Assembly (NCBI GenBank): GCA_002083435.1
Contig: LWDJ01000006.1
Coordinates: 1-64,000 of the forward strand
Reading direction: 5' to 3'
Length of the DNA stretch: 64,000 nucleotides
DNA from: Proteobacteria bacterium SG_bin6
Lineage (GTDB): Bacteria > Pseudomonadota > Alphaproteobacteria > Sphingomonadales > Sphingomonadaceae
In this document: one piece after another, positions 24,113 through 32,791 of the stretch
Layout: every line of letters starts with the position of its first letter
Numbering within the stretch: the stretch's first letter is position 1
Notes under the pieces: model-generated
Seen by the model: the letters and a program-made list of their open reading frames with translations, nothing else
The model's database searches: none
Told to the model about the DNA's origin: nothing
Made by a program: the position numbers and the translations under genes

Positions 24113-26029
24113 ATGACCAGCCCCGCCGGCCCCGATCGCTTCAACGAGGAACGCGCGACCTATGCCGTGCGCGGCGCCGATGCGCCCGATTTGGAAGCGG
24201 GGGTGGCGGCGATCCGCAACGTGCTGCAAACGCTCCCCGCGCGCCCGGGTGTCTACCGGATGCAGGATGCGCGCGGCGACGTGCTGTATGTGGGGAAAGC
24301 GCGCGCGCTGAAGAACCGGGTGACCAATTACACCCAGGTCGATCGCCTGCCCAAACGGTTGCAGCGGATGGTGGCACTCACCCGCTCGATGACGATCGTC
24401 ACCACCAATAACGAGGCCGAGGCGCTGCTGCTCGAAGCGCAGCTGATCAAGCGCTACCGCCCGGCGTACAACGTGCTGCTGCGCGACGACAAAAGCTTCC
24501 CCTTCATCCTGCTGCGCGCCGATCACGACTTTCCGCGCATCCAGAAGCATCGCGGCGCGCGCAAGATCAAAGGCAATTATTACGGCCCCTTCGCGAGCGC
24601 GGGCGCGGTCAACACCACGCTCAACGCGCTGCAGAAGCTGTTCCTGCTGCGCAGCTGTTCGGACGGGTTCTTCAGCCGCCGCGACCGGCCGTGCCTGCTC
24701 TATCAGATCAAGCGCTGCTCGGCGCCGTGCGTCGGGCGGATCGACGAAGCCGCCTATGCCGAGCTGGTGAGCGACGCGAAGGACTTCCTCGCTGGCAAAT
24801 CGACTCAGGTGCAGGCCAAGCTCGGCGCGCAGATGCAGGCGGCGGCGGAGGCGATGGACTTCGAACTCGCCGCGATCCTGCGCGATCGGCTGCGCGCGCT
24901 CACCTTCATCCAGGGCAGCCAGGCGATCAACGCCGACGGGGTGGGCGACGCCGACATTTTCGCGCTCGCCTGCAAGGATGGGGTGATCGGCATCCAGGCC
25001 TTCTTCATCCGTGGCGGGCAGAATTGGGGGCATCGCAGCTTCTTCCCCACCCACACCGCCGAAGTGCCCGAGGAGGAAGTGCTGATGAGCTTCCTCACCC
25101 AATTCTATGAGGAAGTGCCGCCCGCGCGCCAGGTGATGGTCGATCGCGCGCTAGGCGAGGGGGCGCTGCTCGAGGAGATGCTGAGCAGCCAGGCGGGGCG
25201 CAAGGTGGAGCTGAGCGTCCCCCAGCGCGGCACGCGGCGGCGGCTGCTCGACCAGGCCAAGCGCAATGCCGAGGAAGCGCTGGAGCGGCGGCTGGCCGAA
25301 TCGACCACGCAGGCCAAGCTGCTGCGCGAAGTGGCCGAACTGTTCGACCTCGCCGAGCCGCCCCAGCGCATCGAAATCTACGACAACAGCCATATCCAGG
25401 GCACGGGCGCGCTCGGCGCGATGGTCGTCGCCGGACCGGAGGGGTTCCGCAAGGGCCAGTATCGCAAGTTCAACATGAAGCGCGCCGAAACGATCGCGGG
25501 CGACGATTACGGCATGATGCGCGAGATGTTCCAGCGCCGCTTCGCCCGCGCACAGGATGAAGACCCCGATCGCGGTGACTGGCCCGATCTGGTGCTGATC
25601 GATGGCGGGCGCGGCCAGCTGAACGCCGTGCGCGCGGCGCTGGAGGAGATTGGCGTCGAGGATGTCTGCCTGGTCGGCGTCGCCAAGGGCCCGCACCATG
25701 GCCGCGAGGGGCGCGAGGTGTTCCACCTGATGGATGGGCGCGAGTTCCAGCTGCCGGTCAACGCGCCGGTGCTGTTCTATCTCCAGCGGCTGCGCGACGA
25801 GGCGCACCGCTTCGCGATCGGCGCGCACCGCGAGAAGCGCGCCAAGGCGATGGGGGCGAGCCCGCTCGACGAGGTGCCCGGCATCGGCCCGGCGCGCAAG
25901 AAAGCGCTGCTGATGCACTTCGGCACCGCCCGCGCGGTGCGCGGCGCAAGCCTGGAAGACCTACGCAAGGCGCCGGGGGTAAGCGCGGCGGTGGCGCAGA
26001 CGGTGTACGACTTCTACCACAGCCGCTAG
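24113..26029 (+). CDS. uvrC: Excinuclease ABC subunit C
   Basis: Nucleotide-excision repair endonuclease (638 residues) that makes both incisions around UvrB-bound lesions. In order: a GIY-YIG nuclease (RPGVYRMQDARGDVLYVGKA), the Cys cluster CSAPCVGR, a UVR motif (AMDFELAAILRDRL), the RNase H-like EIYDNSHIQGTGALGA with catalytic Asp, and a C-terminal helix-hairpin-helix (DEVPGIGPARKKALL). ATG at 24113 is chosen over an in-frame ATG at 24059 because family similarity begins after it. Confidence 0.95.
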   Translation: MTSPAGPDRFNEERATYAVRGADAPDLEAGVAAIRNVLQTLPARPGVYRMQDARGDVLYVGKARALKNRVTNYTQVDRLPKRLQRMVALTRSMTIVTTNNEAEALLLEAQLIKRYRPAYNVLLRDDKSFPFILLRADHDFPRIQKHRGARKIKGNYYGPFASAGAVNTTLNALQKLFLLRSCSDGFFSRRDRPCLLYQIKRCSAPCVGRIDEAAYAELVSDAKDFLAGKSTQVQAKLGAQMQAAAEAMDFELAAILRDRLRALTFIQGSQAINADGVGDADIFALACKDGVIGIQAFFIRGGQNWGHRSFFPTHTAEVPEEEVLMSFLTQFYEEVPPARQVMVDRALGEGALLEEMLSSQAGRKVELSVPQRGTRRRLLDQAKRNAEEALERRLAESTTQAKLLREVAELFDLAEPPQRIEIYDNSHIQGTGALGAMVVAGPEGFRKGQYRKFNMKRAETIAGDDYGMMREMFQRRFARAQDEDPDRGDWPDLVLIDGGRGQLNAVRAALEEIGVEDVCLVGVAKGPHHGREGREVFHLMDGREFQLPVNAPVLFYLQRLRDEAHRFAIGAHREKRAKAMGASPLDEVPGIGPARKKALLMHFGTARAVRGASLEDLRKAPGVSAAVAQTVYDFYHSR

Positions 26030-26030
26030 A

Positions 26031-26131
26031 GCGATTTCGAGGCAGGTGGAATCACCTGCCGGCTCGGAAATCGCGGATAAACAAAAGCCTAGAGCGGCGA
26101 TCCGATTTTATCGGATCGAAAACCGCTCTAG
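26031..26131. repeat. Two nested hairpins after uvrC
   Basis: First element: GCGATTTC (26031-26038) pairs with GAAATCGC (26067-26074), enclosing GGCAGGTG-GAAT-CACCTGCC (26041-26060). Second element: CTAGAGCGG (26089-26097) pairs with CCGCTCTAG (26123-26131), enclosing GATCCGAT-TTT-ATCGGATC. It resembles the AGAGCG-type intergenic palindromes of alphaproteobacteria and may end both convergent transcripts. Confidence 0.7.
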
Positions 26132-26141
26132 CGGCGGCGGA

Positions 26142-26915
26142 TCAGCGCCCGGTCCAGTTGCCGGGGCGCTTCTCGACGAAGGCGGCCATCCCTTCCTTCT
26201 GGTCCTCGGTGCCGAACAGGCCGTGGAACAGCCGGCGTTCGAACAGGATGCCCTGGGCAAGCTGCGTCTCGAACGCGGCGTTGACCATTTCCTTGTTCGC
26301 GATCGCGGCGAGCGGGGGCATGGCGGCGATCGCGTCGGCGGTCTTCAGCGCTTCGGCGAGCAGATCGGCGGCGGGCACCACGCGCGCGACAAGGCCCGAG
26401 CGCTCGGCTTCCGCGGCGTCCATCATCCGGCCCGTGAGGCACATTTCCATCGCCTTGGCCTTGCCGATCGCGCGGGTCAGCCGCTGCGAGCCGCCCATGC
26501 CGGGCGAGACGCCGAGCTTGATCTCGGGCTGGCCGAACTTGGCATTGTCGGCGGCGATGATGAAATCGGCCATCATCGCGACTTCGCACCCGCCGCCCAG
26601 CGCATAGCCGGCGACGGCGGCGAGCCAGGGCTTGCGCGTCGCGGTCACTTTTTCCCAGCCGGCGAAGAAGTTGTTGCCATACATGTCGGCGAAGCCCTGC
26701 GCCTGCATCTCCTTGATGTCGGCGCCCGCCGCGAAGGCTTTCTCCGAGCCGGTGAGCACCAGGCAGCGCTGCGCCGGATCGGCATCATAAGCGGCGAAGG
26801 CGGCGATGAGCTCGGCGAGCACCTGGCTGTTGAGCGCGTTCAGCGCCTTGGGCCGGTTGAGCGTGACAAGCGTCACCGCGCCCTTGGGTTCGACGAGGAT
26901 GGTTTCGAACGACAT
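26142..26915 (-). CDS. Enoyl-CoA hydratase
   Basis: Crotonase-family enzyme of 257 residues expected to hydrate 2-enoyl-CoA. The oxyanion-hole segments AAGADIKEMQ and GYALGGGCEVAMMAD are present, as are both acid/base Glu positions (CEVA and QPEIKLGVSPGMGG). The start at 26915 has a GGAGAG ribosome site and the family N-terminus MSFETILVEP. It lies downstream of a hydrolase and an acyl-CoA dehydrogenase that together suggest valine breakdown (methacrylyl-CoA hydration), but short-chain fatty acid oxidation is equally possible. Confidence 0.9.
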   Translation of the reverse strand: MSFETILVEPKGAVTLVTLNRPKALNALNSQVLAELIAAFAAYDADPAQRCLVLTGSEKAFAAGADIKEMQAQGFADMYGNNFFAGWEKVTATRKPWLAAVAGYALGGGCEVAMMADFIIAADNAKFGQPEIKLGVSPGMGGSQRLTRAIGKAKAMEMCLTGRMMDAAEAERSGLVARVVPAADLLAEALKTADAIAAMPPLAAIANKEMVNAAFETQLAQGILFERRLFHGLFGTEDQKEGMAAFVEKRPGNWTGR

Positions 26916-26978
26916 TTGCTGCTCTCCGTGGCGGGCGGGCGCCCGGTCCTGATGCGCCAAGCCTTTGCGCGACTGTGG

Positions 26979-27124
26979 ATGCCGGAACAAGTCCGGCATG
27001 ACGGTTTGCTTTAGGGACTCCGATGGATGCAGCAAGAGTCGTCGCCCCGGCCTTGATCCGGGGCTAGGCTTCTTCTTCTGCTGTCGCAAAGGCAGCCAAG
27101 CCCCGGATCAAGTCCGGGGCGACG
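26979..27124. repeat. Long inverted repeat between acyl-CoA genes
   Basis: ATGCCGGA-ACAAG-TCCGGCAT (26979-26999) is followed by a second element with 26-base arms (27040-27065 and 27099-27124, one mismatch) around a loop that contains CTTCTTCTTCTG and GGCAGCC. The 32643-32766 element shares the CCCGGGG/TTCTTCTT/GGCAGCC layout, so both belong to one repeat family. Confidence 0.75.
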
Positions 27125-27155
27125 GTGTGAGGGAGGCGGCGGACCGGCAACAGTC

Positions 27156-28199
27156 TTACGCCGGCGTCCACGCCTCGCCCTCGGGCATCGGCGCGAAGAT
27201 CGCGTCGAGCATCGCCTCGGTCACCCCGTCTGGCGTCGCGGGGTTCCAATTGGGCGCGTTATCCTTGTCGATGATCACCGCGCGCACGCCCTCCTGGAAA
27301 TCGGGCAGCACCACGACGCGCGAAGCAATGGCGAATTCCTGCGCCATCTCGGCGGCGAAGTCGGGCATCGTCGCCCCCTCTTTCAACTGGCGCAGCGCGA
27401 CTTTCATCGCCTGCGGTGATTTCGTCGCGAGCGTCGCGCGCTGTTGCGCCGCCCAGTCGCCGCCATCGGTATCGAGCGCGGCGAGTACGTCTTCCAAGTG
27501 ATCGGACGCGAAAAGCCGATCGATCGCTTCCAAATGGTCGAAAAGCGTGCCGCGCGGTAGCAGCGTGTTTTTGTCACTGAGCGTCGTTTCGATGTCGCGA
27601 GGGTAACGGATCAACAGCTCTTTGACGATATCGAGTTCGTCGGCCGCGATGGCGTGTGTTGCCAGCCCGAGGTTGAGACAATCATGCCCGTTAAGCCGCG
27701 CGCCGGTCAGCGCCAGATACTGCCCCGTCCGCCCCGGCAGCCGCGCCAGATACCAGCCGCCGCCGACATCGGGAAACAGGCCGATGCCGCTTTCGGGCAT
27801 GGCGAAGCGGGTATTCTCGGTCGCGACGCGGAAGCGCGCCGGCTGGCTGATGCCGACGCCGCCGCCCATCGTGATCCCGTCCATGAAGGCGACGATCGGC
27901 TTGGCGTAGCTGAACAGCTTGTGGTTGAGCTGGTACTCGGTGCGGAAGAAGGCGTGCGCCTCATCGCCCCCTTGCGCGCCCGAGGCAGCGAGCATGCGGA
28001 TGTCGCCGCCCGCGCAAAAGCCGCGTCCTTCGGCATGATCGATCATCACCGCCTCGATCGCGGGATCGGCTTCCCAGCGCTGGAGCGCTTCAAGCATCGC
28101 CGCGCACATCGCCGTGTTGAGCGCGTGCAGCGCCTGCGGGCGGTTGAGGCGGAGGCGGGCGATTTTGCCTTCGGTGGAGAGGATCACGTCGTCGGTCAT
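27156..28199 (-). CDS. 3-hydroxyisobutyryl-CoA hydrolase
   Basis: Crotonase-superfamily thioesterase of 347 residues, longer than hydratases because of the ECH_2 C-terminal half. GRGFCAGGDIRML and MDGITMGGGVGISQ form the oxyanion hole; MPESGIGLFPDVGGGWYL and the later Y-Y-L-A-L-T-G-like segment (GQYLALTGARL) match HIBCH proteins. It releases 3-hydroxyisobutyrate from its CoA ester in valine catabolism. The start at 28199 (MTDDVIL) is used because upstream residues come from a palindromic repeat. Confidence 0.88.
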   Translation of the reverse strand: MTDDVILSTEGKIARLRLNRPQALHALNTAMCAAMLEALQRWEADPAIEAVMIDHAEGRGFCAGGDIRMLAASGAQGGDEAHAFFRTEYQLNHKLFSYAKPIVAFMDGITMGGGVGISQPARFRVATENTRFAMPESGIGLFPDVGGGWYLARLPGRTGQYLALTGARLNGHDCLNLGLATHAIAADELDIVKELLIRYPRDIETTLSDKNTLLPRGTLFDHLEAIDRLFASDHLEDVLAALDTDGGDWAAQQRATLATKSPQAMKVALRQLKEGATMPDFAAEMAQEFAIASRVVVLPDFQEGVRAVIIDKDNAPNWNPATPDGVTEAMLDAIFAPMPEGEAWTPA

Positions 28200-28210
28200 A
28201 ACTTCCTTAC

Positions 28211-28238
28211 CCCTCTCCCCTGCATGCAGGGGAGAGGG
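28211..28238. repeat. Perfect 28-base palindrome
   Basis: CCCTCTCCCCTGCA joined directly to TGCAGGGGAGAGGG in the 48-base gap between the dehydrogenase and hydrolase genes. It belongs to the same CCCTCTCCC-type group as 19355-19378 and may serve as an intra-operon processing or attenuation hairpin. Confidence 0.65.
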
Positions 28239-28247
28239 ACGCATTAT

Positions 28248-29390
28248 CTACTGCCGCGTCAGCTCGCGCCCCACGATCATCCGCATGATCTGGTTGGTGC
28301 CCTCCAGGATCGAATGCACCCGCAGGTCGCGCCAGAAGCGTTCGATCGGGTAATCCTGCAGATAGCCATAGCCGCCGTGCAGCTGCAGCGCGCGATCCAC
28401 CACGCTCGATCCGGTGTCGGTCGCGAGCCGCTTGGCCATCGCCGCGAAGCGCGTCTTGTCCGGCGCGTTGGCCGTCACCTTCGCCGCCGCCAGATAGAGC
28501 AGCGCGCGTGCCGCCTCCAGCTCGGTCGCCATGTCGGCGAGCATGAACTGGGTGTTCTGGAAATCGCTCACCGCCTGGCCGAACGCCTTGCGGTCACGAG
28601 TGTAAGTGATCGCTTCGTCGAGGCAGCGCTGCGCCCCGCCCAGCGAGCAGGCACCGATGTTCAGCCGCCCGCCGTCGAGGCCCATCATCGCGATACGGAA
28701 CCCTTCGCCCTCGCCGCCGATGCGGTTCTCGACCGGGACGCGGACTTCTTCCAAAATCACCTGGCGCGTCGGCTGCGAGTGCCAGCCGAGCTTCTTCTCG
28801 TTGGCGCCGAACGACACGCCGGGCATGTCGCGCTCGATCGCGAGGCACGAAATGCCGCGCGGGCCTTCCTCGCCGGTGCGCACCATCACCAGATACAGCT
28901 CATTCTCGCCCGCGCCCGAGATGAACTGCTTGGTGCCGGTGACGACATAATGATCGCCGTCCCGCACCGCGCGCGTCTTGAGCGCCGCCGCGTCCGATCC
29001 CGAGCCCGGTTCAGTGAGGCAATAGCTCGCGATCCAGTCCATCCCGACCAGCTTCGGCAGATATCTGGCCTTCACGGTTTCCGCACCGAAGCGGTCGATC
29101 ATCCAGGCGGCCATATTGTGGATGCTGATGAACGCGCTGGTGGAGGGGCAGCCATAGGCCATCGCTTCCATGATCAGCGCCGCCTCCAGCCGGCCGAGCG
29201 CGATGCCGCCCGATTCTTCGGAGACATAGATCGCGCCAAAGCCCAATTCGGCGGCGGCCTTGATCGTCTCCCGCGGGAAAATATGCTTCTCGTCCCACTC
29301 GCCCGCGAACGGGGTGATGCGATCGGCGGTGAAGCGGCGCGCGAGTTCCTGGATTTCGCGCTGATCGTCGGTCAGGTCGAACTGGCTCAT
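28248..29390 (-). CDS. Acyl-CoA dehydrogenase (isobutyryl-CoA type likely)
   Basis: FAD flavoprotein of 380 residues with the acyl-CoA dehydrogenase domains in order (N-terminal helices, middle beta domain CLTEPGSGSDAA, and C-terminal helices with ALQLHGGYGYLQDYPIERFWRD). The base-region ILEGTNQIMRMIV ends it. With the downstream hydrolase and hydratase it points to isobutyryl-CoA dehydrogenase of valine catabolism; specificity is inferred from neighbours. The start at 29390 (MSQFDLTDDQREIQ) is the canonical one. mmsA and mmsB are absent locally. Confidence 0.88.
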   Translation of the reverse strand: MSQFDLTDDQREIQELARRFTADRITPFAGEWDEKHIFPRETIKAAAELGFGAIYVSEESGGIALGRLEAALIMEAMAYGCPSTSAFISIHNMAAWMIDRFGAETVKARYLPKLVGMDWIASYCLTEPGSGSDAAALKTRAVRDGDHYVVTGTKQFISGAGENELYLVMVRTGEEGPRGISCLAIERDMPGVSFGANEKKLGWHSQPTRQVILEEVRVPVENRIGGEGEGFRIAMMGLDGGRLNIGACSLGGAQRCLDEAITYTRDRKAFGQAVSDFQNTQFMLADMATELEAARALLYLAAAKVTANAPDKTRFAAMAKRLATDTGSSVVDRALQLHGGYGYLQDYPIERFWRDLRVHSILEGTNQIMRMIVGRELTRQ

Positions 29391-29438
29391 GGGCAGCGCC
29401 TCTAGCGCGGTTCGGCGGCCAAGGCCATAAGCGCGGGC

Positions 29439-30482
29439 GTGAGCCGCCTGCTGCTGATCGATACCGCGCTGCGTCTGTTCGCGATCGGGCAGTTGCTGCT
29501 GATCGCACTGGTGATCGGCCGCGGCAGCGCGCCCCGCCCGATCCGAGCGGCGACGGTCGCGTTGTTGATCGGGGTAAGCAGTTACCTGACGCTCGCGACG
29601 CCGATTTTCCTGCGGCTGCGCGGGCCGTTCTGGGCGCTCGTGCAGCTCGCCGCGCAAGCGACGCCGCTGATCCTGTGGCTGTTCGCGCATCTGCTGTTCG
29701 AGCGGCGGATCAACGCCCGCGTGCTGGCGGCGGGCGCGGTGGTGACGGTGAGCTGCTGGGTGGGCTTTGGCGTCGCCGACGCGCTCGATGCGCGTTTCTG
29801 GATCGCGCTCGTCCAGCGCGGTGTTTCGCTGTTGCTGGTGCTCCACGCGCTCACCATCGCGGTGCGCGAACGCGGCGATGATCTGATCGAGAAGCGCCGC
29901 CGGTTGCGGGTGGGGTTCGTGATCGTCGTCGGGCTCGGCGCGGTGATGGTGCTGGTGGTCGAGATGGCGTTCGGCTTCCGCCACCGCGACGTGCTGGCGA
30001 CGCTGCCGCAGACTTTGGTGATCTTCGTGGCGGTGCTCGCGACCGGGGGCGCGCTGCTGAAGAGCGACCCCGAACTGCTGTTCGATCCCGCCGCCCCGCC
30101 GCCGCCGCCCGAACCCGCGTTCAGCCCGGCCGAAACGGTGCTGAAGGCCAAGCTCGACGCGGCGATGGTGGCGGGGGTGTATCGTGAGGCCGGCCTGACC
30201 ATCGGCGCGCTCGCCGAGCGGCTGGGGGCGCCCGAACACCGGCTGCGCGCGCTCATCAACCAGCGGCTCGGCTATCGCAACTTCTCCGCCTTTCTGAACG
30301 AGGCGCGAATCGCCGATGCCAAGGCCCGGCTCGCCGATCCCGAGCGGGTGGCGCTGCCCGTGCTCACCATCGCGATGGACCTGGGCTATGGCAGCCTCGC
30401 CCCGTTCAACCGCGCCTTTCGCGAGGCGACGGGGCAGGCGCCGAGCGACTTCCGCCGCGCCGCCTTCGCTGAAAAAAGCTGA
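29439..30482 (+). CDS. Membrane-anchored AraC-type transcriptional regulator
   Basis: A 347-residue protein with about seven hydrophobic segments in residues 1-205 and a C-terminal AraC DNA-binding domain (LTIGALAERLGAPEHRLRALINQ through PSDFRRAAF). This layout, membrane sensor plus two helix-turn-helix units, occurs in a family seen beside sterol-desaturase genes in alphaproteobacteria. GTG at 29439 is the start. Divergent from the acyl-CoA dehydrogenase (48 bases between starts) and upstream of the desaturase-like gene, which may be its target. Confidence 0.86.
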   Translation: MSRLLLIDTALRLFAIGQLLLIALVIGRGSAPRPIRAATVALLIGVSSYLTLATPIFLRLRGPFWALVQLAAQATPLILWLFAHLLFERRINARVLAAGAVVTVSCWVGFGVADALDARFWIALVQRGVSLLLVLHALTIAVRERGDDLIEKRRRLRVGFVIVVGLGAVMVLVVEMAFGFRHRDVLATLPQTLVIFVAVLATGGALLKSDPELLFDPAAPPPPPEPAFSPAETVLKAKLDAAMVAGVYREAGLTIGALAERLGAPEHRLRALINQRLGYRNFSAFLNEARIADAKARLADPERVALPVLTIAMDLGYGSLAPFNRAFREATGQAPSDFRRAAFAEKS

Positions 30483-30606
30483 TCGATTTCGAAAATGCGC
30501 GCGCTTTTCCGGCGCCGCCGCGACCTACCCGCCGTGTTGGGGCAGGGGAGGGCGTGACCGGGCGCCACGCCCGGCCTAGAACGTCATCGTAACGACGGAG
30601 ACTTGC

Positions 30607-31404
30607 GTGCCTGAGTGGTTGCTGCTCATCCCCCAACGCCTGCTGCACAGCGTCGAGATTGAATTCACCCGCTATCTGGTGGGCGCCGCCGGCGTCGCGC
30701 TGCTTTACTGGCTGGTGCGCGGCATCATCGAGCATCGCCGCATCCAGCCGCGCCGCGCGACCACCGCCGATCGCTGGCGCGAATTCCGCCAATCGGTCGA
30801 GACGATCTGCGTGTTCGCGGTCGTCAACCTGCTCACTTTCGCGCTGATCCGCGCCGGGCTGATCCCGATCAACCGCGGCGCGCCCGATCTGCCGATCCTG
30901 GTCGCGCAGATCGTGGTGATGGTGGTGCTGCACGATGCGTGGTTCTATTGGATGCACCGCACGCTGCACCACCGGATGCTGTTCCGCGCGACCCATGCCG
31001 CGCATCACCGCAGCCGCACCCCGACGAGCTGGGCCGCGTACAGCTTCGCCCCCGGCGAGGCGGTGGCCGAGAGCATCTATATCCCGATCATGTTTCTCGC
31101 GATCAGCTGGGTGGCGCCGATCCAGCCCTGGTCGGTGTTCATCTTCCTCGGCCACCAGATCGCGCGCAACGCGATCGGCCATTCGGGGTTCGAGCTCGCC
31201 TGGCCGGGCTTTACCCGCTCGTGGCTGACGGGCTGGCTGACGACGACCACCCATCACGACCTGCACCACACCGAAGGCCGCTATAATTTCGGCCTCTATT
31301 TCACCTGGTGGGACCGGCTGATGGGCACGGAGCACCCGCGCTACCATGAAAGGTTCGAAGGCGTGGTCCGCCGCCAGCGCGACGCGGCGGTGGCGGCGGC
31401 GTAG
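30607..31404 (+). CDS. Sterol desaturase / fatty acid hydroxylase family protein
   Basis: A 265-residue membrane protein with three or more hydrophobic segments and the di-iron histidine boxes HRTLHH (about 119), HAAHHRS (about 132) and HHDLHH (about 218), as in ERG3/carotenoid-hydroxylase-like membrane enzymes. GTG at 30607 is the start. The substrate may be a lipid or a carotenoid; sphingomonads hydroxylate ceramides and carotenoids with such enzymes, but nothing in the sequence settles it. Confidence 0.88.
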   Translation: MPEWLLLIPQRLLHSVEIEFTRYLVGAAGVALLYWLVRGIIEHRRIQPRRATTADRWREFRQSVETICVFAVVNLLTFALIRAGLIPINRGAPDLPILVAQIVVMVVLHDAWFYWMHRTLHHRMLFRATHAAHHRSRTPTSWAAYSFAPGEAVAESIYIPIMFLAISWVAPIQPWSVFIFLGHQIARNAIGHSGFELAWPGFTRSWLTGWLTTTTHHDLHHTEGRYNFGLYFTWWDRLMGTEHPRYHERFEGVVRRQRDAAVAAA

Positions 31405-31450
31405 GGGCGCAGGCTCGACTTCGACCGCCCCGGGCGGCACAAGCGCGGCC

Positions 31451-32086
31451 ATGCTTCCCGCGCCGCTCGCCGCCTTCACCCAGACCGTCGGGCCGCTGCT
31501 CGATCTGCTGGGGCTGGGGGTGTTCGCCGCTTCGGGCGCCTTGCGCGCCGCCGAGCGCGGGCAGACCATCGTCACCCTGTGCTTCTTCGCGCTGATCACC
31601 GGGGTCGGCGGCGGGACGCTGCGCGATCTGCTGATCGGCGCGCCGGTCTTCTGGGTGCAGGATTCGCGCGCCGCCGCGGTGTGCCTGGCGGTCGCCTTCG
31701 TGATCTATCTGACGCCGGTGCGTTGGTGGTCGGCGACCGCGCTCGTCTGGTTCGATGCGCTGGGGCTTGCGGCTTACGCGGTTTACGGCGCGCAGAAGGC
31801 GCTGTCGTTCGGGGTGCCGGCGGTGCCCTCGGTGGTGATGGGGGTCATCACCGCGAGCGTCGGCGGCATCATCCGTGACGTTCTGGCGGGCGAACCCTCG
31901 ATCCTGATGCGGCCCGAGCTGTACGTCACCGCCGCCGCGCTCGCCGCCGGCTTGCATGTGCTGCTGCTGGCGCTGGGGCTGCCGATCGCGGTGGCGGCGG
32001 GGACGGCGGCGCTCGCGGGCTTTGGCCTGCGCGCGGCGGCGATCCATTGGCGGCTGGCGCTGCCGGCCTATGGCGCGCGCGGTTGA
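31451..32086 (+). CDS. TRIC/UPF0126-family cation channel protein
   Basis: Seven-segment membrane protein (211 residues) made of two UPF0126 repeats, each with a Gly-Gly-x-x-R-D motif (VGGGTLRDLL and VGGIIRDVL). Bacterial relatives (YadS/YicG, TRIC) form trimeric cation channels. The start at 31451 removes 35 residues of unrelated upstream frame. One-base overlap with the following ATPase gene. Confidence 0.85.
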   Translation: MLPAPLAAFTQTVGPLLDLLGLGVFAASGALRAAERGQTIVTLCFFALITGVGGGTLRDLLIGAPVFWVQDSRAAAVCLAVAFVIYLTPVRWWSATALVWFDALGLAAYAVYGAQKALSFGVPAVPSVVMGVITASVGGIIRDVLAGEPSILMRPELYVTAAALAAGLHVLLLALGLPIAVAAGTAALAGFGLRAAAIHWRLALPAYGARG

Positions 32087-32625
32087 TGTGGGTGATCGTA
32101 TCGGGCTGTTCGGGCGGCGGCAAATCGACGCTGATCGAGGCGCTGGCGGCGCGCGGCGAGCCGGTGGTGCGCGAGCCGGGTCGCCGCCTGATCGCCGCGC
32201 ACCGAGCGAGTGAAGGGCGCGAAGGCGCGCTGCCCTGGGTCGATCTGCCTAAGTTCCTGCAAGCCGCGATGGTGATGGCGCAAGCCGATCTCGCCACCGC
32301 GCCCACCGATCGCCGCGTGTTCTTCGATCGCGGGCTGATCGACGCGGCGTGCGGCTGGGACGCGCTGACCGGGGACGTGACTGTCGCCGGGAGCGTGCGC
32401 GCCCATCGCTTCCACCGCCAGGTCTTCCTCGCCCCGCCCTGGCGCGAAATCTACGCGACCGATCCCGACCGCCCGCATGATTTCGCCGCGGCGGTCGCGG
32501 AGTATGACCGGCTCCACGCCTGCTACGCGCGGCTGGGGTTCGAGCTTGTTCTGCTGCCCAAGCTGCCCGTCGCCGATCGGGTCGCGCTCGTGTTGGCGAC
32601 CCTCGCCCGTTCTTGCCCGGATTGA
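32086..32625 (+). CDS. AAA-family ATPase, small
   Basis: A 179-residue P-loop protein with Walker A GCSGGGKST at residues 7-15, a RRVFFDRGLIDAACGW segment typical of AAA_28 proteins, and EIYATDPDRPHDF lower down. Family members include nicotinamide-riboside-kinase-like and anti-phage-associated kinases; the reaction is not known. It starts on the TGATG overlap with the channel gene. Confidence 0.82.
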   Translation: MWVIVSGCSGGGKSTLIEALAARGEPVVREPGRRLIAAHRASEGREGALPWVDLPKFLQAAMVMAQADLATAPTDRRVFFDRGLIDAACGWDALTGDVTVAGSVRAHRFHRQVFLAPPWREIYATDPDRPHDFAAAVAEYDRLHACYARLGFELVLLPKLPVADRVALVLATLARSCPD

Positions 32626-32642
32626 CTTTGCACCAACCAAAC

Positions 32643-32766
32643 CGTCACCCCGGGCTTGACCCGGGGTCCCGCTTTTCTTCTTGCCGCGCCTAGGCAGCCG
32701 GACCCGTGATGAAGGTGAAACCGTCCCCCGGACGGTTTCACCTTCATCACCAAGCCCGGGGTGACG
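32643..32766. repeat. Composite nested inverted repeat
   Basis: Outer arms of 16 bases (32643-32658 and 32751-32766, perfect) enclose the CCGGGG/TTCTTCTT/GGCAGCC core shared with 26979-27124. They also enclose a perfect 21-base-pair hairpin (32706-32726 and 32730-32750) with a 3-base loop. It appears to be a repeat with a second palindrome inserted in it. Confidence 0.78.
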
Positions 32767-32791
32767 AGGATTTCGGTAACTGCCGTCGGAC

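Noticed and set aside
26979..27124. CRISPR repeats
   Set aside because: Only two palindromic elements without regularly spaced identical repeats and without cas genes.
29391..30239. N-terminal extension of the acyl-CoA dehydrogenase frame (about 280 extra codons)
   Set aside because: It lies antisense to the AraC-type gene and is composed of shadow-like residues; the canonical start is at 29390.
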